Source of the DNA: Limisphaerales bacterium
Lineage (GTDB): Bacteria > Verrucomicrobiota > Verrucomicrobiia > Limisphaerales > UBA11358
Direction: 5' to 3'
Assembly: GCA_027451565.1 (NCBI GenBank)
Contig: DAIDJC010000047.1
Coordinates: 1 to 14,495 of the forward strand
Length of the DNA: 14,495 nt
Shown one piece after another: positions 7,216-12,942 of the stretch (positions within the stretch are counted from its first letter, which is position 1; each line of letters opens with the position of its first letter). A model generated the notes under the pieces. It did no database searches. It was not told the origin of the DNA and worked only from the letters and a program-made list of their open reading frames with translations. The position numbers and the translations under genes were made by a program.

Positions 7216-7245
7216 GGTTGACAGCCCTGCAAGGAGGGGTCAGCC
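7216..7245 (+). terminator. Hairpin between convergent genes, without a U-tract
   Basis: On the plus strand, GGTTGAC (7216-7222) pairs with GTCAGCC (7239-7245) with one G-U pair. Inside it, CCCT (7225-7228) pairs with AGGG (7235-7238) around the loop GCAAGG. The structure overlaps the last codons of argJ, which is read in the opposite direction. No T-run follows, so if it ends transcription of the small membrane-protein gene it is not a classical intrinsic terminator. It is weaker on the opposite strand, where the G-U becomes a mismatch. Confidence 0.3.
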
Positions 7246-8571
7246 GCCAAGTGAGGAGGGATCCCCCACGTTCCCCTTGTTGAAATCCACGTAGGCCTCC
7301 GTCAAATCAGCGGCATAAATCACTGCATTGGATCGGCCCAAATTCAGCCGGATATGCAGGTCAAATTCCGAAGGGGCCACGGCGGAGCACAAAGCCTGGA
7401 AGGAAGCATCCGTGGGCTGCCCGCGAAGGAGGCTCCACAAAACGGCTTTGGCACCGGAGGCCGCATATCCAATGTCAATTTTCTCCTCCACCACCTTGGC
7501 GGCAGAATACCCAATGGCGTCCATGATCCGGCCCCAATTGGGGTCTCCGCCGTGCCAGCTTGTTTTTACCAGGGCGCTGTTTGCCACGGAGCGCGCCACG
7601 GCATCGGCATCCCGCACAGAACGCGCGCCGGAAACGCGGACGGTGACCACCCGATGAACGCCCTCGCCATCCCGCACAATTTTGCGGGCTAATGCCAGGC
7701 AAAGATGATTGAGGGCGGCACGGAATTTTTTGTAGTCGGGGCTGGTTTTGGTTAGGATGCGATTGCAAGCCATGCCATTGGCGAGGATCAACACGGTGTC
7801 GTTGGTGCTCATATCGCCATCCACCGTGATCCGATTAAAACTCAGGGCCACCGCTTCGCGCAGGGCTTCCCGTAAAAGTGGTAAAGAAATGGCGGCATCC
7901 GTGGTTATAAAGGCAAGCATGGTGGCATGCAATCCGGAGGGAAGGCTGGCAGGGCGTGCTCCCGTCTCGCTCATGCCCGGCTGAATCATTCCCGCTCCTT
8001 TGCAAATGCCGCCAATCCGCACCTCCTTGCCTCCCAGCCGCAAGGAAACAGCCGCCTGCTTGGGACAGGTATCACTGGTCATGATGGCTTCAGCCGTGTG
8101 ATCCGCATTTGCAGGATTCGATCCCAAAAGGGCGGCCGCCTCCACAATGCCAGCCCGGACATTGTCCATGGGCATGGGCATGCCAATCCGACCGGTGGAC
8201 CCAACCAAGGCAAGGCCCGGTTTCAACCCAAGCGCCTTTTCCGTAAAAGCGACCATTTCCCGCGCATCCAACATGCCCTGAACACCAGTGCATGCATTGG
8301 CATTTCCAGAATTCACCACGATGGCCTGCGCCTTCCCGCGCTTCACTCGTGGAACGCAAATTTTGACCGGAGCCGCACATACCTGGTTGGTGGTGAACAT
8401 CCCGGCCACCGCGGCCGGGCATGAGGAAAAAATAAGCGCCAAATCCCGCTTGGCCCCCTTGTCTGATCCCTTGCCTGTGCCCAGGCGCTTAATGTCGCAA
8501 AACACCCCGCCTGCGGAAAACCCCCGGGGGGCGACAATGGATCCTGGAATTTCCTTATATGCTGGTTTCAT
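7240..8571 (-). CDS. argJ: ArgJ: glutamate N-acetyltransferase / ornithine acetyltransferase
   Basis: ArgJ moves the acetyl group of N-acetylornithine to glutamate (EC 2.3.1.35) and in bifunctional forms also makes N-acetylglutamate from acetyl-CoA (EC 2.3.1.1), giving a cyclic arginine pathway. The 443-residue protein shows GSIVAPRGFSAGGV (10-23), AIVVNSGNANACTG (83-96), the oxyanion-hole segment VGSTGRIGMPMP (123-134), KGAGMIQPGM (191-200) and the self-cleavage site ATMLAF (216-221), where Thr217 would become the N-terminal nucleophile of the beta subunit. HGGDPNWGRIMDAIGYS and LTEAYVDFNKGN near the end are also family blocks. In most ArgJ proteins the PxM and ATML motifs are adjacent; here 15 residues (201-215) lie between them. 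The C-terminus extends a few residues past the usual end. It is the last gene of the argC set. No Shine-Dalgarno is seen before the ATG at 8571. Confidence 0.95.
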   Translation of the reverse strand: MKPAYKEIPGSIVAPRGFSAGGVFCDIKRLGTGKGSDKGAKRDLALIFSSCPAAVAGMFTTNQVCAAPVKICVPRVKRGKAQAIVVNSGNANACTGVQGMLDAREMVAFTEKALGLKPGLALVGSTGRIGMPMPMDNVRAGIVEAAALLGSNPANADHTAEAIMTSDTCPKQAAVSLRLGGKEVRIGGICKGAGMIQPGMSETGARPASLPSGLHATMLAFITTDAAISLPLLREALREAVALSFNRITVDGDMSTNDTVLILANGMACNRILTKTSPDYKKFRAALNHLCLALARKIVRDGEGVHRVVTVRVSGARSVRDADAVARSVANSALVKTSWHGGDPNWGRIMDAIGYSAAKVVEEKIDIGYAASGAKAVLWSLLRGQPTDASFQALCSAVAPSEFDLHIRLNLGRSNAVIYAADLTEAYVDFNKGNVGDPSSLGG

Positions 8572-8621
8572 ATTGAATTATGCGGACGGATTAAGCCGGT
8601 TGAATAACCACATGCTGGAGA

Positions 8622-9464
8622 TTAAACCCTGGAGGCGTCAATTTCCAGCCTCACCATGCGAACATGCAGTCGTCCATGGGTATCAGGTGGGTGCGCTTGG
8701 ATGAAACGCTGGGTGACGGCGGCGATCCAGTCCTCACGCATCTCTTGGGGAACTCGCTGGACATAGGGTATCCAAGTGGTCCGCAGCCAAGCCGCAAAAC
8801 CCTCGGTTCCTTGGTAAACCGCATCCTTGGGAGCCAGGCGCACGGACCGGACTTTAAAGCCGTGACGCGGCAGCCAAGCATGGTATTCAGATGGCGTATG
8901 GAAAAAATAGGGGGTTGGCATTTTGCGGAAAAAGCTTCGCCATCGCTTCAGGCGCATTTCCGGGCGCAATGCCAGAAAAACATCGCGGGCATTGCCCTGC
9001 CCCCCGCATGAAATTAATAATCGTCCGCCGGGCCTCAAAATCGAGGCCGCTCCCTCCAAAAAGCGTTCATGATCATCCACCCAGTGCAGGGCGGCGTTGG
9101 AAAAAACCAAATCCATGGACCGATCCACGGGAAGTGCATCCCGGGACAAACATCGTGCGTCCAATACTGCAAAGAAAAGGTTGGGATAAGCCGACCGGTC
9201 AAAACGACCCTGTGCAAAGGCGATCATTTCCGGCGAGATGTCCGTGCCCAGCACCTTTCCATTGGGCACGGCCCGCGCAATTTCCGCCGTGATTTTGCCA
9301 TCACCACATCCCACATCCAGCACATGTTCATCACCCTGCAGGTTCAAACCCGAGAGAAGGTCGTGAGCCCACACCGATTGAACCTCGGAGTGAGCCGCAT
9401 ACCCGGCGGCATCCCATCGGGGATTGGCCGGAGATGAAGCGGGGGGGTAGGACGCGGATTTCAT
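8622..9464 (-). CDS. SAM-dependent methyltransferase, trans-aconitate methyltransferase-like
   Basis: This 280-residue class I methyltransferase resembles Tam, which methylates trans-aconitate, a by-product of aconitase. The SAM-binding motif I is VLDVGCGDG (48-56), and acidic Asp75 in LGTDISPEM (72-80) should hold the ribose. NAALHWVDDHERFL (123-136) matches the FSNAALQWV signature of the Tam group, and LRPGGRLLIS (143-152) is the usual post-motif strand. The C-terminal part (about 165-280) is helical with many aromatic and basic residues, as in Tam, and would form the substrate lid. It lies between argC (50 bp upstream) and argJ (50 bp downstream) on the same strand, so cotranscription is likely. 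No known step of arginine synthesis uses such an enzyme, so its true substrate could be another carboxylic acid or the placement may be incidental. I therefore leave the symbol empty. Confidence 0.82.
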   Translation of the reverse strand: MKSASYPPASSPANPRWDAAGYAAHSEVQSVWAHDLLSGLNLQGDEHVLDVGCGDGKITAEIARAVPNGKVLGTDISPEMIAFAQGRFDRSAYPNLFFAVLDARCLSRDALPVDRSMDLVFSNAALHWVDDHERFLEGAASILRPGGRLLISCGGQGNARDVFLALRPEMRLKRWRSFFRKMPTPYFFHTPSEYHAWLPRHGFKVRSVRLAPKDAVYQGTEGFAAWLRTTWIPYVQRVPQEMREDWIAAVTQRFIQAHPPDTHGRLHVRMVRLEIDASRV

Positions 9465-9514
9465 TGAACTATTGTCGCTCCCATGAGAATTCTCCCATGG
9501 AGGAAACCATCAGG

Positions 9515-10552
9515 TCACACCAGGCCGGCAGTTTCCGGCCAACCGCAGCGGATATTCATGCTTTGGACGGCCTGCCCGCTTGCCCCTTTGGTCAGGTTAT
9601 CCTCCGCACTCATCACCACAAGTCTTCCCGTGCGCGAATCCAGGCGCCAGGCCAGTTCCAAAATATTCGTGCCCGAGACGTTTTTGGTGTCGGGCAGGGA
9701 TTTTCCGGAGAGCAGTCGGATAAAAGGCTCATTGCCATAAGCCAGCCGGTAAGTCTCCTGGATGGCTTCCGCACTGCACTGCGGGGTGGGTGCCAGATAG
9801 AGCGTGGTCAATATTCCCCGGTTAATGGGAATCAAATGCGGAGTGAACTGAATGACGACCTGCTGCCCTGCCACGAGGGAAAGCTGCTCCTCAATTTCGG
9901 AAAGATGCCGGTGCTTGGGCACGCCGTAAGGACGGACACTTTCGTTGCATTCCACAAACAAGTAGTCCAACTCCGCCTTGCGGCCTGCCCCGCTCACGCC
10001 GCTGAGGCTGTCGGCGATGATTCCAGTGGGCTTTACCAAACCGGCTTTCAAGAGGGGTATTACCGGCACGAGGATGCTGGTGGGGTAACAGCCAGGTGAG
10101 GCAATCAACCGGGCGGATTGGATGCTTGACCGATGGATTTCCGGCAGTCCGTAAACGGATTTTTCCAGCAATTCGGGAGCCGGATGCGGATTGCCATAGA
10201 ATTCCTCATAAACGGCAGCGTTCTTGAGCCGGAAATCCGCACTGAGATCAATCACCGTGGTTCCCGCATCCAGCAGGGGAAGGGCATATTCTGCAGCCAC
10301 TCCATGGGGCAGCGCCAAAAACACCACGTCCACCTGCTTGGCCAGCAGGGCGGCGTTTGAATCCACAAACCGAAGTTGAGGAGAGCGTGGATGGCTGGCA
10401 AACCGGGGGAAAACCTGGCCCAAAGTCTGGCCGGCATGCTGGCGCGATGTCACAGCGGCCAACTCCGCATGCGGATGGTTGAGCAGCAATCGCACAAGCT
10501 CCTCGCCGGAATAACCGGAAGCCCCCACGATCCCGACCTTTTTCTTGTTCAT
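9515..10552 (-). CDS. argC: ArgC: N-acetyl-gamma-glutamyl-phosphate reductase
   Basis: ArgC reduces N-acetylglutamyl phosphate to the semialdehyde with NADPH (EC 1.2.1.38), the third step of arginine synthesis. The 345-residue length is typical. The NADPH-binding loop is VGIVGASGYSGEELVRLL (6-23). LALPHGVAAEYA (79-90) and IDLSADFRL (101-109) are family blocks, and SPGCYPTS (152-159) carries the catalytic Cys155. PKHRHLSEIE (212-221) includes the likely general-base His216. FTPHLIPINRGIL (236-248) is the conserved substrate-side segment. The ATG at 10552 is preceded at 10 nt by AGGA, a plausible ribosome binding site. A strong terminator lies between this gene and rpsI upstream, so argC should have its own promoter within about 85 bp, but no clear match is visible. 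The methyltransferase and argJ follow on the same strand. No argB or argD is in view. Confidence 0.96.
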   Translation of the reverse strand: MNKKKVGIVGASGYSGEELVRLLLNHPHAELAAVTSRQHAGQTLGQVFPRFASHPRSPQLRFVDSNAALLAKQVDVVFLALPHGVAAEYALPLLDAGTTVIDLSADFRLKNAAVYEEFYGNPHPAPELLEKSVYGLPEIHRSSIQSARLIASPGCYPTSILVPVIPLLKAGLVKPTGIIADSLSGVSGAGRKAELDYLFVECNESVRPYGVPKHRHLSEIEEQLSLVAGQQVVIQFTPHLIPINRGILTTLYLAPTPQCSAEAIQETYRLAYGNEPFIRLLSGKSLPDTKNVSGTNILELAWRLDSRTGRLVVMSAEDNLTKGASGQAVQSMNIRCGWPETAGLV

Positions 10553-10636
10553 TTCATGGAATCCTAAAGGTGAATCACCCGTTCAGGCCATCTAAAAAAT
10601 TTGCCGCATGACTGCACTCGCGAGGATGGCCATGCC

Positions 10637-10668
10637 AAAAAAAGAAACCCGCCGGGGATGCCGGCGGG
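10637..10668 (-). terminator. Intrinsic terminator of the rplM-rpsI transcript
   Basis: On the minus strand CCCGCCGG (10668-10661) pairs perfectly with CCGGCGGG (10655-10648) around a five-base loop. The stem is followed by TTTCTTTTTTT (10647-10637). The GC-rich 8-bp stem plus U-tract is a classical Rho-independent terminator, 19 bp after the rpsI stop. It separates the ribosomal protein operon from argC. Confidence 0.93.
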
Positions 10669-10687
10669 GTGGTAAAAACCGGTTGTA

Positions 10688-11089
10688 TCAGCGTTTGCTG
10701 AATTGGAAGCGTTTGCGTGCGCCCGGGCGTCCGTATTTCTTGCGCTCGCGTGCGCGCGGGTCCCGAGTCAGCAATCCCTGGGCCTTCAAAGGTGGACGCA
10801 GCGTGGCGTCGAACTCAATCAAGGCACGGGCTAAACCATGACGCACGGCATCAGCCTGGCCATTAAGGCCCCCTCCAGCCACGTTGACCCGAACATCAAA
10901 TTTTTCAACAGCTCCTGCCACGGTCAGCGGCATGGCGGCCACGGAGCGCTGCGTTTCCAATGGGAAATAATTTTCGAAGGCGCGTCCGTTCACCGTGAAC
11001 TTGCCCTGACCGGTTGCGATCCGTACCCGGGCAACGGCTGTTTTGCGCCGACCCGTTCCAAGAAATTCGTTTGTTTTGGGGGAAGCCAT
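10688..11089 (-). CDS. rpsI: 30S ribosomal protein S9
   Basis: S9 is a small-subunit protein whose C-terminal tail reaches the P-site tRNA. This copy has 133 residues. After a short N-terminal extension come GTGRRKTAVARVRIATGQG (11-29) and VNGRAFENYFP (33-43), then NVAGGGLNGQADAVRHGLAR (69-88), which is the central conserved region. Next come the RPPLKAQGLLTRDPR segment and a basic tail ending in ARKRFQFSKR, matching the universal KR(P/F)QFSKR terminus. The ATG at 11089 lies 8 nt after the rplM stop, so the usual rplM-rpsI pair is translationally close. Nothing is missing or odd. Confidence 0.98.
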   Translation of the reverse strand: MASPKTNEFLGTGRRKTAVARVRIATGQGKFTVNGRAFENYFPLETQRSVAAMPLTVAGAVEKFDVRVNVAGGGLNGQADAVRHGLARALIEFDATLRPPLKAQGLLTRDPRARERKKYGRPGARKRFQFSKR

Positions 11090-11097
11090 AATTAAAA

Positions 11098-11532
11098 TCA
11101 GTTAGCCGGTTTCAGTGCGGAGGGATTTTGGACTGCGTGGTCATGGCTGGGGCCCTTGAACACTTTCAGCTTGGTCAATAACACCCGTCCCAGCCGGTTT
11201 TTGGGAATCATTCCCTTGACCGCATGTTCAATCAAACGCTCGGGCTGACGCGCCCGAACCTGCTCCACTGTGGCGTATTTTTCGCCGCCTTTCCAGCCGG
11301 AATACGTCATGTATTCCTTGGCGGTTTCCTTTTTTCCGGTCACGCGGACTTTCTCCGCATTGACCACGATGACAAAGTCCCCGGCATCCAGATGCGGTGT
11401 ATAAACAGACTTGTTTTTCCCGCGCAACAGGTCGGCCACCTGCACGGCCAAACGGCCCAAGACCGCGCCATCAGCATCAATGACATGCCACTTACGCTGG
11501 TCCAAATTCACTTTAGGCAAATGCGTTTTCAT
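11098..11532 (-). CDS. rplM: 50S ribosomal protein L13
   Basis: L13 is an early assembly protein of the large subunit. At 144 residues the length is normal. RKWHVIDADGAVLGRLAVQVADLL (13-36) is the N-terminal signature. The segment around residues 40-56 (NKSVYTPHLDAGDFVIV) and AEKVRVTGKK (59-68) are conserved, as is the C-terminal MIPKNRLGRVLLTKLKVFKG block (about 108-127). It is the first gene of the rplM-rpsI operon, driven by a near-consensus promoter that leaves a leader of only about 17 nt. AAGAAG seven nt before the ATG is a weak ribosome binding site. Confidence 0.98.
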   Translation of the reverse strand: MKTHLPKVNLDQRKWHVIDADGAVLGRLAVQVADLLRGKNKSVYTPHLDAGDFVIVVNAEKVRVTGKKETAKEYMTYSGWKGGEKYATVEQVRARQPERLIEHAVKGMIPKNRLGRVLLTKLKVFKGPSHDHAVQNPSALKPAN

Positions 11533-11556
11533 TTAAATCTTCTTAAAGAGCTGATG

Positions 11557-11584
11557 ATTCTAACAGCAGACCAGGCTTTGTCAA
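11557..11584 (-). promoter_or_regulatory. Strong sigma-70-type promoter of rplM-rpsI
   Basis: On the minus strand the -35 is TTGACA (11584-11579), a perfect consensus. The -10 is TAGAAT (11562-11557), five of six matches, with a 16-bp spacer and TGT immediately before the -10, giving an extended -10. The predicted start is near 11550, 18 bp before the rplM ATG. A near-perfect housekeeping promoter is what a ribosomal protein operon would be expected to have. Confidence 0.85.
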
Positions 11585-11630
11585 CATGTCTTTTTAAGTA
11601 AACACGCTTCCAAAATGTCGTAAAGGTTCC

Positions 11631-11658
11631 TTGCACTATTCCAGGTATTCGGTAGTTT
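11631..11658 (+). promoter_or_regulatory. Weak candidate promoter for efp
   Basis: TTGCAC (11631-11636, four of six) and TAGTTT (11653-11658, three of six) are spaced by 16 bp, with a predicted leader of roughly 40 nt before the efp ATG at 11706. The match is poor, and other start points within 11585-11700 are possible. Confidence 0.25.
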
Positions 11659-11705
11659 GTGCCTTCCACGATGGGAAAAATGGTTCCTGCGTGACCTTTG
11701 AATTT

Positions 11706-12263
11706 ATGGCAACAGCAAATGATCTTCGCCGCGGAATGGCGATCAACTACAACGGGGACATATCGGTGGTGCTGGACATGCAGCACCGCACCCCAGGGAA
11801 TTTGCGCGCGTTCGTGCAGGCCACCTTGCGCAGCATCCGCACGGGCAAATCCTCCGATGTGCGGTTCAGTTCGACTGAAAAAATCGAGCCCGTGCCCATG
11901 CTCACCACCAAGATGGAGTTCAGCTACAAGGACGGAAAGGACTACGTGTTCACGGATCCGGAAACATACGAAACAGTCACTCTCCCGCCGGAATTGGTGG
12001 GGGAAGCCAAGGATTTTCTGGTGGAAAACTCGCTGGTCACCGTTACTTTCGTCGAGGAAAAAGCTGTAAGTCTGGAGCTTCCATCCAGCGTGGTTTTGAC
12101 GGTAACCGATGCTCCCGAGGGAATTCGCGGGGATTCTGCAAACAATGTCCAGAAGGCGGTTGTAATGGAGACGGGTATTACCGTCCAGGCTCCCCTGTTC
12201 ATCAAGACTGGTGAAAAAATAAAGATAGATACGCGAACTGGGAAATACATGGAACGCGCCTGA
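11706..12263 (+). CDS. efp: Translation elongation factor P
   Basis: EF-P binds between the P and E sites and relieves ribosomes stalled at polyproline stretches. From the ATG at 11706 the protein has 185 residues and the normal three beta-barrel domains: KOW-like domain I (about 1-63), OB domain II (about 64-125) and OB domain III (about 126-185, ending GEKIKIDTRTGKYMERA as in the family). The frame is open 25 codons further upstream, but that part does not match EF-P; MATANDLRRGM is the expected beginning. In the functional loop at the tip of domain I, HRTPGNLRAF (27-36) replaces the usual FVKPGKGQAF, so the residue equivalent to E. coli Lys34 is Asn32. It is divergent from rplM and ends 40 bp before a strong terminator. 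No EF-P modification gene (epmA, earP or similar) lies in the window. Confidence 0.96.
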   Translation: MATANDLRRGMAINYNGDISVVLDMQHRTPGNLRAFVQATLRSIRTGKSSDVRFSSTEKIEPVPMLTTKMEFSYKDGKDYVFTDPETYETVTLPPELVGEAKDFLVENSLVTVTFVEEKAVSLELPSSVVLTVTDAPEGIRGDSANNVQKAVVMETGITVQAPLFIKTGEKIKIDTRTGKYMERA

Positions 12264-12303
12264 TTTCCCCGCTCCCCAATGGGAGATTCGGCTGCCTGTT
12301 TTC

Positions 12304-12350
12304 AAGCCCGCCTGGCCCGTTTCATGGCGGGCTTCTTTCTTGGCTTTTTT
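12304..12350 (+). terminator. Intrinsic terminator after efp
   Basis: AAGCCCGCC (12304-12312) pairs perfectly with GGCGGGCTT (12326-12334) around a 13-base loop. It is followed by CTTTCTTGGCTTTTTT, ending in a six-T run at 12345-12350. The 9-bp stem plus T-rich tail is a good Rho-independent terminator 40 bp after the efp stop. Confidence 0.88.
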
Positions 12351-12648
12351 AAATGTTGGTGGCGGTTAGGCTAAGCGCTGGTGACAGCTTTTTAGAACCA
12401 CTCTCGATATTCAAAAAGTCGGGTTTCTGAAGGAAACAAAATAGGATTCCCCAGATCCATTCAACGCGCCGGGAATTCCCCACCGGTTACCCAGGTCAGT
12501 GCCAAAATTGGCGCCATGAATCTCGAAATCCGAATCCATCAATCCCGAAAATGGGATCCATTCGCCTCTGATAGTGGATGAAACATCTCAAACCTCACTG
12601 CACCTTGGTCTAGGACTGGCTGAATGGTAGCAATTTCTTGAAGATTCT

Positions 12649-12712
12649 TTGCCCGGTTCCGTCCAGATTTTGATTTGAAACGACATTTTTTCCAGATTTG
12701 GAACGCGGGCAA
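12649..12712. repeat. Bulged 12-bp inverted repeat enclosing a 9-bp direct repeat
   Basis: TTGCCCGGTTCC (12649-12660) pairs with GGAACGCGGGCAA (12700-12712) as 12 base pairs with a single bulged G at 12705. The 39-base loop begins and ends with the same nine bases, TCCAGATTT (12662-12670 and 12691-12699). Either strand could form this structure as RNA. It may be a small RNA, a protein-binding site or the trace of an old insertion. The repeats are seen directly; no function is known. Confidence 0.4.
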
Positions 12713-12729
12713 TGGTTTAAATACTTATT

Positions 12730-12745
12730 CATTGCCAAAGCAATG
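12730..12745. repeat. Short perfect hairpin next to a repeated octamer
   Basis: CATTGC (12730-12735) and GCAATG (12740-12745) form a perfect 6-bp stem with the loop CAAA. The 3' arm is part of GCAATGGT (12740-12747), which also occurs at 12709-12716 at the foot of the preceding bulged stem, 31 bp away. The two structures may belong to one element. Confidence 0.3.
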
Positions 12746-12942
12746 GTCGGCACCCATAATTTTTTGGCGAATTCAGCTGGCTAAAATTTAAACGTGACCC
12801 CCAGAGCCCTCTTGGCCAGATAAATGCTGAACAAAAGCAGCCAATTTGCACTCCAATCTTGGGCACGGCACAACGGGTAACGATGGCCTGTCAGAAAATT
12901 GAGGAATCTAAAGATGGTGTCAAGCGGCATAAAAACTTTATT

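Larger units (their letters stand above)
12351..12942. other. 592-bp stretch without protein genes, with several hairpins
   Basis: No reading frame of useful length or protein-like composition is present on either strand. Short inverted repeats recur. GTTTC/GAAAC is at 12423-12437 and GCCAA/TTGGC at 12501-12512. ATCCC/GGGAT (12542-12557) is followed at once by ATCCA/TGGAT (12556-12579). A longer bulged stem lies at 12649-12712, and a tight hairpin at 12730-12745. The stretch lies between the efp terminator and the start of the TPR gene, so it must include that gene's promoter, but no clear consensus match is seen. It could hold a noncoding RNA, a long regulated leader, or decayed sequence. 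Confidence 0.5.

Noticed and set aside
9478..9499. CTCCCATG direct repeat and GAGAATTCTC palindrome between argC and the methyltransferase gene
   Set aside because: It is short, lies within a 50-bp intergenic gap and includes a simple EcoRI-type palindrome; chance is the likeliest explanation.
11529..12305. 258-codon minus-strand frame covering efp and the efp-rplM gap
   Set aside because: It runs antisense across the whole of efp and across the rplM promoter; its composition is not protein-like and efp is unmistakable.
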